NCBI GenBank assembly: GCA_026707145.1
Contig: JAPOXK010000027.1
Span: 124,001-188,000, forward strand
Direction of reading: 5' to 3'
DNA from: Chloroflexota bacterium
GTDB lineage: Bacteria > Chloroflexota > Dehalococcoidia > Bin125
Length of the DNA: 64,000 nt
The position numbers were made by a program, and so were the translations under genes. The notes under the pieces were generated by a model. The model was not told the DNA's origin. It made no database searches and saw only the letters and a list, made by a program, of their open reading frames with translations. Shown here piece by piece: positions 27,937-36,007 of this stretch (position 1 is the first letter of the stretch; every line of letters starts with the position of its first letter).

Positions 27937-28914
27937 GTGGCCGAGATCGCCCACCATCGCCTCTACGGTGACATCTTCACCGCGATCGGGGCGACCCCTT
28001 TCGTCGAGCTCACTGCCGTCGCGCGTCCCGCGGGCGTGCGGCTCTTCGCGAAGCTCGAAGGCACCAATCCTACCGGCAGCGTTAAGGACCGCATCGTCTA
28101 TCACATGCTGGCGCATGCGCACGAAGACGGGCGGCTCATGCCGCGCCAACCGGTTGTTGAGGCCTCCACCGGCAATACCGGCATCGCCCTGGCGATGATC
28201 GGTCGCCGCCTGGGTCACCCGATCGAGGTCGTTGCCCCGGAGAATGCCTACCCGCCCATCGCCCGGCTGCTGGAAGTCTACGGGGCTAGTCTCACCTGGA
28301 CGCCCGCCGCCGCGGGGATGCGCGGCGCGATGCGTGAAGCGGCGCGCCGCGCCGCCGAGATCGGGGCATATTTCCTCGACCAATTCCACGACGCCGCCAA
28401 CTGCGACACCCACTACGACACCACCGGGCCCGAGGTCCATGCAGCCATCCCCGCGCCCCACGTGTTCGTCGCCGGTGTTGGCACCGGTGGCACGATCACG
28501 GGAGCGGGACGCTATCTCAAGGAACGGCTCCCCCAGCTCCAGGTCGTCGCGACGGAGGCGCATCCGGCCAGCCAGGTACAAGGCCTGGCGACCTTCGACG
28601 ACGGCTTCGTGCCGCCCCTCCTCGACTCCGATCTCCTCGACGCCAAGATCCTCGTCCGAAGCGCCGACGCCTTCCGCGCCGCCCGGGAGCTCGTGACCCT
28701 GGAGGGCATCTTCGGCGGCGTCTCTGCCGGTGCCGTCCTCCATGCCGCCCGGACCTACGCCGATCGCATGCGGCGGTTCGGCGGGTTCCCCAGCGCTGGC
28801 GAGATCAGCATCGTCTGCGTCTTCGCCGACGCGGGCTGGAAATATCTCGATTCGCCCCTTTGGCTCCGCGAGCCCGGCGCCGACGAGGACTTGGAAGGGA
28901 TCGTCTGGTGGTAG
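27937..28914 (+). CDS. Cysteine synthase/cystathionine beta-synthase family PLP enzyme
   Basis: 325 residues of the PLP fold-type II family. The PLP lysine is in GTNPTGSVKDR (Lys50), the Asn loop is EASTGNTGIAL, the phosphate cup is GVGTGGTITG, and the end loop is GGVSAGA. The enzyme would make cysteine from O-acetylserine or O-phosphoserine and sulfide. GTG 27937 directly follows the previous stop; the start MAEIAHHRLYGDIFTAIGATPFVEL fits the family. EGIFGGVSAGA replaces the usual EGI..G-SSGA, a small change near the PLP nitrogen-binding Ser. No cysE is nearby. Confidence 0.9.
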   Translation: MAEIAHHRLYGDIFTAIGATPFVELTAVARPAGVRLFAKLEGTNPTGSVKDRIVYHMLAHAHEDGRLMPRQPVVEASTGNTGIALAMIGRRLGHPIEVVAPENAYPPIARLLEVYGASLTWTPAAAGMRGAMREAARRAAEIGAYFLDQFHDAANCDTHYDTTGPEVHAAIPAPHVFVAGVGTGGTITGAGRYLKERLPQLQVVATEAHPASQVQGLATFDDGFVPPLLDSDLLDAKILVRSADAFRAARELVTLEGIFGGVSAGAVLHAARTYADRMRRFGGFPSAGEISIVCVFADAGWKYLDSPLWLREPGADEDLEGIVWW

Positions 28915-28984
28915 CGTTCCCATGACCGCTGCCTGGACCCAACGGTCGGCTTATGGGAGAGACTGAAGGAGAGAGGGTTCAGCG

Positions 28985-29695
28985 ATGCCCGTCGTCACGA
29001 TCTCGGCACAGTTCGGCGCTGGCGCGCGCGAGGTGGGACAGCGCCTCGCGCGGATCCTGGAGTTCGACTACGTCGATCACGCGGTCCTGGTGGAGGCCGC
29101 GCGCATGCTCGGCGTGGGACTCAGCAGCGTCGAGGCGCGCGACGAGCGCGCCGACTCGTTTCGCCAACGGCTCGTCCATTTCCTTGAGCGCGCACTGGAG
29201 CGCTCGGCCGGCGGCAGCGACCTCTTCATCGGCGCCGGCACCCTGGAGATGATGCTCTCGCAGAGCTATCAGGATGTGACCTATGAGGGACACGCCGTCC
29301 GGGTCGATGACAAGACCCACCTTGAAACGCTGACCCGCGTGATTACGGGGATCGCGGACCGCGGCGATGTCGTCATCATCGGGCGCGGCGGACAGATGAT
29401 CCTGCACGGCCGTCCCCAGACGGTGCATCTGCAGATCATCGCCGACTTGCCGGTCCGTGTCGCCCGCGTGCAGGAGTGGGAGTCACTCAGCGAGGAGAGC
29501 GCCCGGCGCCGCATCCTCGAATTCCGTAAGAACCGGCAGCGCTTCCATCAACGATTTTGGAAAGTCGACGTGTGGGACCCGCGCCTCTACGACGCCGTCC
29601 TCAACACCACCGCGCTTTCCTACGACGACGCAGCCGAGATCGCCGCGCAGATCGTCCGGGTTCACACCAAGCCCGCGGAGGGCGTGATCACTTAG
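28985..29695 (+). CDS. Cytidylate kinase-like family protein
   Basis: 236 residues of the cytidylate-kinase-like family (AAA_26 type): VVTISAQFGAGAREVGQRLARIL at the start is a modified P-loop in which the invariant Lys of GxxGxGK is replaced (GAGAREVG). Then come FDYVDHAVLVEAA, VVIIGRGGQMIL, and the lid with ARRRILEFRKNRQRFHQRFW. Family members are probable nucleotide-binding proteins; true CMP kinase activity is uncertain. GAGAGAGGG precedes the ATG. Its stop overlaps by four bases the stop of the opposite small gene. Confidence 0.82.
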   Translation: MPVVTISAQFGAGAREVGQRLARILEFDYVDHAVLVEAARMLGVGLSSVEARDERADSFRQRLVHFLERALERSAGGSDLFIGAGTLEMMLSQSYQDVTYEGHAVRVDDKTHLETLTRVITGIADRGDVVIIGRGGQMILHGRPQTVHLQIIADLPVRVARVQEWESLSEESARRRILEFRKNRQRFHQRFWKVDVWDPRLYDAVLNTTALSYDDAAEIAAQIVRVHTKPAEGVIT

Positions 29696-29961
29696 CGCAG
29701 GCGGCGCAGGACCGCCGTTCCCCGATCGAGGCGCGCCAGCATCCCGTGCGGACCGTCGATCTGGAGGCCCTCCGCGTCCTTGGCGTGGACCGGCCCCACC
29801 GCCGCGCGGAACGCCGCGACCCCCGTATGAGACACGCCCAGCAGGTCGACCAACAGCTCGTCTGTGGCGTCGCGCCAGCGCAGGTAGTCGATCGTGGTCG
29901 GCCCGTCCGCCCGGATGCGGCGGGCGCTCGCGAGCTGCTCGGCGATCAACGCGGCTGCCAT
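29692..29961 (-). CDS. Hypothetical protein
   Basis: 89 residues, MAAALIAEQLASARRIRADGPTTIDYLRWRDATDELLVDLLG onward, mostly helical with no membrane segment. No family is recognised. On the minus strand TATACT (29977-29972) lies about eleven bases before the ATG, so the message would start within a few bases of the start codon (leaderless or nearly so). Codon use resembles the neighbours, which supports real coding. Confidence 0.55.
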   Translation of the reverse strand: MAAALIAEQLASARRIRADGPTTIDYLRWRDATDELLVDLLGVSHTGVAAFRAAVGPVHAKDAEGLQIDGPHGMLARLDRGTAVLRRLR

Positions 29962-29989
29962 CGTTCACGCGAGTATACGAGGGGGATCA

Positions 29990-30646
29990 CTAGGGTGCCC
30001 GCCTCCGCTCCTCCACCCCGGCCGTCTCGTCGCGCAGCACGACTCCGAACCGCGCCCAATGTCGGCTACGCAGCTGATCTCGCCGGCACCGCGCTGCCGC
30101 GCTTAAGACGGGCGCCGTCAGAATCAGCGCATCCTCGCCATTGTCCTGATAGTAGCGCCGCCGCCGCCCGACCTCTGCGAAACCGTACTTGCCGTACAAA
30201 CGCCGCGCCGGCGCATTCGACTCGCGGCATTCCAGCGTCACCGCCTCGGCTCCCACCTCCTCGGCCAGCGCGAAGGCCCGTTGCACCAACAGCTCGCCAA
30301 GACCGCCACGCTGCGACTCCGGCCGCACCGCGATCGTGACGATCTGGACCGCGTCGGACAACGCCCACAGCCCCACGTACCCCGCGATCACGCCGGGACC
30401 CGCGTCCGGCGCGGGCGTAAGGACGAAGTAGTAGGCAACGCGGTTGCGCTGCTCCTCCTGAAACGCGCGCGCGGGCCAAGCGTCCGCTCCGAACACCCGG
30501 CGCTCGATCGCGACGATCTGCGGTATGTCGCTCGCCGTCATCGGGCGCAGGACGTAGTGGCATGGAGCGGCTGACTCGCCGGCCAGTCCCGGCGGTTTGG
30601 TGGGGAGCGAACCGATCCGCAGATGATCGCCGCGTCTCTCCATCAT
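29990..30646 (-). CDS. RimI-like GNAT N-acetyltransferase
   Basis: About 218 residues. The GNAT core has YVLRPMTASDIPQIVAIERRVFGADAWPARAFQEE, IVTIAVRPESQRGGLGELLVQRA (acetyl-CoA loop Q/R-x-x-G-x-G/A: QRGGLG) and LECRESNAPARRLYGKYGFAEVGRRRRYYQDNGEDALIL, which is characteristic of RimI (acetylates ribosomal protein S18 N-terminus). A C-terminal Arg-rich tail of about 40 residues is extra. The start is ambiguous: ATG-ATG at 30646/30643 is chosen, while the frame runs to 30697 inside ruvB. It follows ruvB on the same strand. Confidence 0.85.
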   Translation of the reverse strand: MMERRGDHLRIGSLPTKPPGLAGESAAPCHYVLRPMTASDIPQIVAIERRVFGADAWPARAFQEEQRNRVAYYFVLTPAPDAGPGVIAGYVGLWALSDAVQIVTIAVRPESQRGGLGELLVQRAFALAEEVGAEAVTLECRESNAPARRLYGKYGFAEVGRRRRYYQDNGEDALILTAPVLSAAARCRRDQLRSRHWARFGVVLRDETAGVEERRRAP

Positions 30647-30680
30647 GGCCGGCTGCACCAGCGTAGCAGCGCGCGCGCCG

Positions 30681-31805
30681 CTACTGGGCCAGAGCATCTC
30701 CCTCTCTCTCGCCGAAAAGGTTCGGTTGGCGCGTCGTCGGATCGGCCGCGAGTGCCGCCGGCACCTTGGCGTTGAGGTATTCGAACGCCGCCGGCATCGC
30801 GACCCGCCCTCGCGGCGTTCGCTGCAGGAAGCCGAGCTGTAGCAAGTACGGTTCGTACACGTCCATCACCGTATCAGGCTCCTCCGTGATCGCGGCCGCG
30901 AGCGTCTCCAGTCCCACCGGCCCGCCTTTGAACCGCTCGACGAGCGTTCGCAGCAGAACGCGATCACGGTCGTCCAGTCCCAGCACGTCGATCTGGATGC
31001 GCGCCAGCGCTTCCTCGGCGACCTGCGCCGAAATCGTCCCATCCGCCCGCACCTGCGCGAAGTCCCGCGCGCGGCGCAAGAGCCGGTTCGCGATTCGCGG
31101 CGTCCCCCGCGATCGCTCGGCCAGCGTCTGCGCCCCCTCGTCCGAGATGGGGATCGAGAGCTTCGCCGCGTTGGCCTGGACGATCGCGCTCAGCTCCTCC
31201 GGCGCGTAGAAGTCGACTCGGTACACGGCGCCGAAGCGCTCGCGCAGAGGAGGGCTCAGCAGGGCGTAGCGGGTCGTGGCTGCGATCAAAGTGAACGGTT
31301 GGACCGCCAGCCGTACGCTGCGAGCGCCTGCCCCCTTGCCGATCATGAGGTCCAGGGCAAAGTCCTCCATCACGGGGTAGAGCACCTCCTCGACGCCGCG
31401 CGCCAGCCGGTGACATTCATCGATGAACAGCACGTCTCCCGCTTGCAGCGATGTGAGGATGCTGGCTAAGTCGCCCGGCCGGGCGATCGCCGGTCCCGAT
31501 GTGGTGCGCAGGTTCACGCCCATCTCCGCCGCCACGATCGCCGCCAGCGTCGTCTTGCCCAGTCCGGGCGGTCCGTAGAACAAGATGTGGTCCACGGGCT
31601 CCTCGCGACGCTGCGCCGCTGTGATCGCGATCGCCAGCGAGTCTTTGATCACACCCATCCCCACGAAGTCCTGGAGGCGGCGGGGGCGGAGCGAGCGCGT
31701 GACCGGCTCATCCTCGCCGGGAGCGGGGAGGGGACCGGGCGCGGCATCGGGGAGGGCGTCGGGAGCCTCGGGAGCGCGCGGCACGCGATCGGTCGTAGCG
31801 GTCAT
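30681..31805 (-). CDS. ruvB: Holliday junction branch-migration ATPase RuvB
   Basis: 374 residues. The AAA+ core has [19 protein letters not shown], Walker [10 protein letters not shown], Walker [10 protein letters not shown] (the usual DEIHR), sensor 1 [18 protein letters not shown] and the C-terminal winged helix ([28 protein letters not shown]). RuvB drives branch migration with RuvA at recombination junctions. The N-terminal 35 residues are a Pro/Ala-rich extension. No ruvA or ruvC is in the window. The promoter is clear: TATAGT at 31817-31812, seven bases before the ATG, implying a leaderless message, with a LexA-box-like site immediately upstream. Confidence 0.95.
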   Translation of the reverse strand: MTATTDRVPRAPEAPDALPDAAPGPLPAPGEDEPVTRSLRPRRLQDFVGMGVIKDSLAIAITAAQRREEPVDHILFYGPPGLGKTTLAAIVAAEMGVNLRTTSGPAIARPGDLASILTSLQAGDVLFIDECHRLARGVEEVLYPVMEDFALDLMIGKGAGARSVRLAVQPFTLIAATTRYALLSPPLRERFGAVYRVDFYAPEELSAIVQANAAKLSIPISDEGAQTLAERSRGTPRIANRLLRRARDFAQVRADGTISAQVAEEALARIQIDVLGLDDRDRVLLRTLVERFKGGPVGLETLAAAITEEPDTVMDVYEPYLLQLGFLQRTPRGRVAMPAAFEYLNAKVPAALAADPTTRQPNLFGEREGDALAQ

Positions 31806-31811
31806 GCTGCC

Positions 31812-31841
31812 ACTATACGCACAAGTGTTCGAAACACGGAA
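31812..31841 (-). promoter_or_regulatory. ruvB promoter with LexA-box-like site
   Basis: On the minus strand CGAAC-ACTT-GTGCG (31831-31818) differs by one base from CGAAC-N4-GTTCG. It directly precedes the -10 TATAGT (31817-31812), and TTCCGT (31841-31836) is at the -35 position. This is the same arrangement as at 11991-12019. Confidence 0.55.
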
Positions 31842-32009
31842 GAGCAGGAGGAGTGCGGCTCACAGGCCCTCGCTTTACGGTCGCCTGCGCGGATTCTCCC
31901 TGCCCCAAGTCGCGTTGCCCCGCCTGGTGCCTTCTCCGCCGCGCAGATCGTCGCACCGCTCCCGCAACGCGGCCGGCGGCGCCCGGGTGGACGAATCCCG
32001 ATGGACGGC

Positions 32010-32615
32010 TCAAACCTGCGGACCTTCGGATCCGGGATCGCGAAGCAGCAGCGCATTCCGCGCCTCGACGCTCGCGGGGTGGATGATCCCCCCCGCCCGC
32101 AAGTGCCGTTCCATCTGCCGGTCCAGGTAGGCGAGCACCGCGGCTTCTGGATCGCGCCGGGCGAGATCCCGAATCGCCGCGAGCTCCGCATCCGCTCCGA
32201 CCTTCTCCGGTTCGATCTTGTCCGCGAGGAAGACCGCCGCCGCGAACAGCGACATCCCTGGCCGCGCCGTCGTGTGCCAACGGATCGCCTCGAGCACCTC
32301 AGCGTCCTCCACTCCCCACTGCTCCTCGGCGGTCGCTGCCGCCACCGGCCCATGCAGCAGGATCGGCCGCGCGCGGGCCGCGAGGTCGGTCTCGATCCCG
32401 AGCTTTCCTGCGACCTCCAGCAGGGCGTCGTCGCTGTGTCCACGGAAGAGGTCGTGCCCCCAGGCGGCCGCCTCCACGCGTGCCGTATCCAGCGCGTAGT
32501 GCCGCGCGAGTCGGCGCGCCTCCGCCACCACCCGGCCGGTGTGCGCCCGCAGCGCCGCCGGGAGCGCCTGCGCCTCCAGGCGCAATCGCTCCAGTCCCCG
32601 CGCCGCCTCGCTCAT
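32010..32615 (-). CDS. HD-domain hydrolase, YqeK-like
   Basis: 201 residues with H..(28)..GHD..(n)..H..(n)..D spacing: LRAHTGRVVAEARRLARHYALD, AAAWGHDLFRGHS (HD motif), ILLHGPVAA, IRWHTTARPGMSLFAAAVFLADKIEP. This is the pattern of YqeK, which cleaves diadenosine tetraphosphate symmetrically. In YqeK the HD motif is usually HDYAK; here it is HDLFR. Its start overlaps the HIT gene stop as ATGA. Pairing with a HIT protein, another dinucleoside-polyphosphate-binding family, is consistent with nucleotide clean-up. Confidence 0.82.
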   Translation of the reverse strand: MSEAARGLERLRLEAQALPAALRAHTGRVVAEARRLARHYALDTARVEAAAWGHDLFRGHSDDALLEVAGKLGIETDLAARARPILLHGPVAAATAEEQWGVEDAEVLEAIRWHTTARPGMSLFAAAVFLADKIEPEKVGADAELAAIRDLARRDPEAAVLAYLDRQMERHLRAGGIIHPASVEARNALLLRDPGSEGPQV

Positions 32616-32959
32616 CCCTCCGGGCCCAACTGGCGGCCGCCCAGGAGGTGCAGATGTAGGTGATGGACGGTCATCCCCGCCGCGTCGCCGACGTTGAAGG
32701 CCAACCGGAACCCGTCCTCGAACACGCCCTCGATCCGTGCCGCCTCGTTTGCTCGGGCGAACAGCGCGCCCAACAGCGGCCCGTGCGCGGGTTCGATCGC
32801 CCGGGCGGAGGGCAGGTGCTGCTTGGGGATCAGCAGCACGTGGACGGGAGCCCGTGGATTGATGTCTCGGATCGCGAAGAGTTGATCATCGTCGATCAGT
32901 CGCTCGGTCGGAATCTCGCCCCGCGCCATCTTGCAGAACAAGCAGTCGGCCTTGTGCAT
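32612..32959 (-). CDS. HIT-family nucleotide hydrolase
   Basis: 115 residues: DCLFCKMARGEIPTERLIDDDQLFAIRDINPRAPVHVLLIPKQH and the histidine triad HHLHLHLLGG near the C-terminus, as in Hint/HinT purine nucleoside phosphoramidases. The open frame extends far upstream, but ATG 32959 gives the family length and start. It overlaps the YqeK-like gene by four bases and is probably co-translated with it. Confidence 0.92.
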   Translation of the reverse strand: MHKADCLFCKMARGEIPTERLIDDDQLFAIRDINPRAPVHVLLIPKQHLPSARAIEPAHGPLLGALFARANEAARIEGVFEDGFRLAFNVGDAAGMTVHHLHLHLLGGRQLGPEG

Positions 32960-33051
32960 CGCGTCCCCCGATCTCACTGTCCGGCGCGCCGAGCCTAGCC
33001 ATCTCCCGTCCCCACCGCTACACAGCAGCGCCCGTCCCCGGCGCCACGGAA

Positions 33052-33069
33052 ATGTAAAGCCTCTGTAAC
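33052..33069 (+). promoter_or_regulatory. Direct-repeat element resembling a Pho box
   Basis: ATGTAAA-GCCT-CTGTAAC: two similar seven-base units with eleven-base period, the layout bound by PhoB/OmpR-type regulators. It lies 108 bases before the first of two small membrane-protein genes. Chance occurrence is quite possible. Confidence 0.3.
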
Positions 33070-33176
33070 ACTTTGCCTCGCCGTCCCGTTTTCCGGAACC
33101 CGCCCGCCTCGCTCCGCGTTTCACCCATGGAACCGTCGATGCGTGGCGGGTCGGCGGCGATCCAGGTGGTGAAAGA

Positions 33177-33581
33177 ATGCACACGCGTTGGCTTCCTACC
33201 GGTCCGAGGTCTGGCCTGCCCGCCCGCCCCGCGATCGTTGGGGCGGTGGCCTGGGCCGGATTGGCGCTCGGTTTGGTGACCGTCACTGGAGCTGCCCATG
33301 CCCAGCCCGCCGGCGAGAGCCCGGCCGCCGTCGCGCCGCTGGATGCTGGGCTCGCAGACGCTGCCTCCGGCGACCGCTTGACCGTCCAGAGCCACACCAG
33401 CGCCGCGCTCGAAATCGCCGCTGTCGCTTCCATCGACCCCAGCGCCCGGGGGTGGGACAAGCGCTGGCTTTGGGTCTCGCTGACCGTCGCGCCGCTGCTC
33501 TTGTTCGCGCTCCTCTGGTTGCGCGACCGCTGTCTCTCCCCCAAAGTAGCCACCTTCACCAACGCGGAGGGATCACGGTGA
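33177..33581 (+). CDS. Small exported membrane-anchored protein
   Basis: 134 residues with an N-terminal signal or anchor helix (AIVGAVAWAGLALGLVTVTGAAHA), about 55 residues of Ala/Pro-rich extracytoplasmic sequence, a second helix (RWLWVSLTVAPLLLFALLWL) and a short basic cytoplasmic tail. No family is recognised. GTGAAAGA precedes the ATG. Its stop overlaps the next start as TGATG, so the two are co-translated. Confidence 0.6.
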   Translation: MHTRWLPTGPRSGLPARPAIVGAVAWAGLALGLVTVTGAAHAQPAGESPAAVAPLDAGLADAASGDRLTVQSHTSAALEIAAVASIDPSARGWDKRWLWVSLTVAPLLLFALLWLRDRCLSPKVATFTNAEGSR

Positions 33582-33913
33582 TGAACCTCGTCCCGTTTGA
33601 CGATCGGCCCCGCGTCGCGCCGCCCGCTTGCCGGAGAGCCCGTGCGCGCCTGCTGCGCATCTGCAGGCTGAGCATGGCTGTGGCCCTGCTGGCTGGAATC
33701 CTCGTCGCGACGACCCTCGTTGCCGAGGCTGCGGAGACGAACGACGCGCCGCTCTCTGCCGGGACCGTTGAGGTCATGCCGCAACAGATTCCGGCGCCGG
33801 CCGCGTCTGCCGGGTCGAGCGGCGACCGCTGGCCCTGGGCCATCGTCGCCGGCGTCCTCGTCACGCTGGCGGGCGGGAGTTACGCGGCGGGACGGCGAGG
33901 CGGATCGGCTTGA
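33581..33913 (+). CDS. Small exported membrane-anchored protein
   Basis: 110 residues with the same plan as the preceding protein: basic N-terminus, hydrophobic signal-like helix (MAVALLAGILVATTLVAEA), about 45 Ala/Pro/Ser-rich residues, and a C-terminal helix (WPWAIVAGVLVTLAGGSYAA) ending GRRGG. GGAGG lies ten bases before the ATG. The two may be paralogues or partners in a membrane complex; no function is known. A strong hairpin follows at 34036. Confidence 0.6.
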   Translation: MNLVPFDDRPRVAPPACRRARARLLRICRLSMAVALLAGILVATTLVAEAAETNDAPLSAGTVEVMPQQIPAPAASAGSSGDRWPWAIVAGVLVTLAGGSYAAGRRGGSA

Positions 33914-34035
33914 AGGGCGGCCGCTGACGCGCACGGGCCTGGTTTATCGCGGGGACATGGCTCGCTGCCGCATTGGCGCTCTTTCGACGCTCTTTCATCA
34001 CCGAGCGTTCATCACCAAGAGCGACCCATCCCACA

Positions 34036-34073
34036 ACGCAGAAGCCCGAGGGATGTCCCTCGGGCTTCTGCGT
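34036..34073. terminator. Long perfect inverted repeat between convergent genes
   Basis: Arms of 17-18 bases (ACGCAGAAGCCCGAGGG and its exact complement) around a two-to-four-base centre. It separates the plus-strand small-protein pair from the minus-strand acyl-CoA dehydrogenase gene. There is no T-run; it probably works as a bidirectional terminator or an RNA 3'-end stabiliser. Confidence 0.6.
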
Positions 34074-34118
34074 GAAGGCTGGCCACCCCGCCACCAAAGC
34101 CGGGTGCCAGGGAAGTCG

Positions 34119-35252
34119 CTACGCGATCTCCAATAGCTGCGCTACCTGCTCCCGGTGATAGTCCCCGTCCCCCCACATGAGCTCCGCCATCTTCTGCCGA
34201 CGGAAGAAGAGCTGGATCTTGTATTCCTTGGTGAAGCCGATCCCGCCGTGGATCTGCTGCCCGTGCGCCACTACCCGCTGGCTCGCGTCGGAGCACCAGG
34301 CCTTCGCCATGCTTACCTGCAGGTCCTGATCCGGCTCGTCCTCGCTCACGGCCCATGCCGCCCGATACATGATGAACCGCGACGCGTCGACGTCCGTCAC
34401 CATGTCCGCCGCCTTGTGCTGGATCGCCTGGAACGAGCCGATGGGCCGCCCGAACTGCTCCCGTTCCTTGGCGTAGTCGACGCTGATCTCGAAATCGCGC
34501 TGCGCCAGCCCCACGAGGTACGCGCAGTACGCGACCGTGGCCTTGCGCCGCACACCGAGCAGCGCTTCCCAGCCTGCTCCCTCCGCCCCGAGCAGCGCCG
34601 CCGCCGGCACGCGCACGTCCTCGAAACGCACCTCGCACTGCTTGTCCGCCGCGATCGTCTTCAGCACCGTGGCGCTCAGCCCCGGCGCTGCCCCGTCGAC
34701 CAGGAAGAGCGAGATCCCGCGTTCGCCCTCGCCGCCCGTCCGCGCTGCTACCACGAGCGTGTCCGCCACGTGCGCGTCCGGCACGAACAGCTTCGTGCCG
34801 TTCAGCACGTACGCGTCGTCCTCCTTGCTCGCGCGCATGGTGACCGCGTCCGCCGCAAACCGCCCCGACGGCTCCGTGAGAGCCAGCGTCATCACCAGCT
34901 CGCCACTCGCGACGCGCGGCAGGATCTCCCGCTTCTGCGCGTCGCTGCCGGCGTCCATCACCGGCACGGCACCGAGCACGGCCGTGCTCAAGAACGGCCC
35001 CGGCACCAGCGCCCGCCCAAACTCTTCCAGCAGCACGCAGAGGTCCAGGAACGGCATCCCCGCGCCCCCGTACTCCGCGGGGATGATCAACCCTTGCCAG
35101 CCCTGCCGCGCCATCCCCTGCCAGAGCGTGGCCGTGTAGCCGCGCTCGTCCTCTTCCATCTCCCGCACCAGGGACTCCGGACATTCCTTCTCCAAGAAGT
35201 CGCGCGCGAAATTGCGCAGCATCTCTTGCTCTTCGGAGAGGCCGAGGTCCAT
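34119..35252 (-). CDS. Acyl-CoA dehydrogenase
   Basis: 377 residues: N-terminal helical domain MDLGLSEEQEMLRNFARDFLEKECP, LIIPAEYGGAGMPFLDLCVLLEEFG, FAD-contact LALTEPSG, YVLNGTKLFVPDAHVAD, then the C-terminal domain REQFGRPIGSFQAIQHKAADM and HGGIGFTKEYKIQLFFRR. It oxidises an acyl-CoA to the 2,3-enoyl-CoA and passes electrons to ETF (EtfBA are encoded at 49-51 kb). ATG 35252 has GGAG five bases upstream. The preferred acyl chain is not predictable; the set of CoA genes around it suggests branched or cyclic acids. Confidence 0.92.
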   Translation of the reverse strand: MDLGLSEEQEMLRNFARDFLEKECPESLVREMEEDERGYTATLWQGMARQGWQGLIIPAEYGGAGMPFLDLCVLLEEFGRALVPGPFLSTAVLGAVPVMDAGSDAQKREILPRVASGELVMTLALTEPSGRFAADAVTMRASKEDDAYVLNGTKLFVPDAHVADTLVVAARTGGEGERGISLFLVDGAAPGLSATVLKTIAADKQCEVRFEDVRVPAAALLGAEGAGWEALLGVRRKATVAYCAYLVGLAQRDFEISVDYAKEREQFGRPIGSFQAIQHKAADMVTDVDASRFIMYRAAWAVSEDEPDQDLQVSMAKAWCSDASQRVVAHGQQIHGGIGFTKEYKIQLFFRRQKMAELMWGDGDYHREQVAQLLEIA

Positions 35253-35386
35253 CGCTGCTCCGGAACGGCTCGCTCGGATGGGTGTGCAATCTAGTCCATC
35301 GATCCCCTCCCCGCCAGTTGCGACCGCACACTGTGCAAGACGCGATAGCATGCCCTTATCTGGCGGCCTGGCTTTTGGGAGGTCTT

Positions 35387-36007
35387 TTGAGCGACAACCG
35401 GACTCCTGCGGATCTCGCCGGGCGTAGGGCGATCGTCTTCGGCGGCGACACCGCCCTCGGGCGCGCGCTTGCCGCTGCGCTGCGCGATGCTGGCGCGCTG
35501 GTCGGCGTCACCGGTACGACCACGGACGGCCAAGCGCTTTTCGCACTCAAGCGTGCCGCCGCCGGCGGTCCCGCCGAGGCGACCGACCTCGCCAACCCCA
35601 CCAGCGTGCGGGTCGCTACCAAGAAGCTGCGCAAGGCGCTGGGCGGCTTGGACCTCGCGGCCTTGGTTCTGCACGTCTCCACCCTGGAGCGGAGCGCGGC
35701 CGCGGCGGCCGAGCCACTGCGCATCGCCGCCAAGGAGATCGCGAGAGGCGCCGGCGCGGATGCGAGTCGCGTGGCTCTGATCGTCGCGGAAGCCGGCCCC
35801 GGCGGCGACGCGCAGCGCTTTGATCTGCGCTCGCTCCTCAACTCGATCGCCGCTACCACCGCGATCGCCCTGCTCGTTCCCGAATCGCCAGACGCACAGG
35901 CCGTCGGCCGCACTGCCGTCGCCCTGCTTGCGGACCGCGGCGACCTGGTACCCGCGGACGCGACCGTCGTCGAGGCGGCTCCCGCCGCCGCTGGGAGCCG
36001 CCGATGA
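35387..36007 (+). CDS. Degenerate short-chain dehydrogenase/reductase-like protein
   Basis: About 206 residues. It starts with a Rossmann fold (GRRAIVFGGDTALGRALAAALRDAGALVGVTG), has strands and helices in the SDR order, but no YxxxK pair and no NAG motif (VLHVSTLE instead). The C-terminus lacks the substrate loop. TTG at 35387 has GGGAGG upstream. It overlaps the next SDR start by four bases, so it is the first gene of a three-SDR operon. It may be a non-catalytic partner of the downstream enzymes. Confidence 0.65.
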   Translation: MSDNRTPADLAGRRAIVFGGDTALGRALAAALRDAGALVGVTGTTTDGQALFALKRAAAGGPAEATDLANPTSVRVATKKLRKALGGLDLAALVLHVSTLERSAAAAAEPLRIAAKEIARGAGADASRVALIVAEAGPGGDAQRFDLRSLLNSIAATTAIALLVPESPDAQAVGRTAVALLADRGDLVPADATVVEAAPAAAGSRR

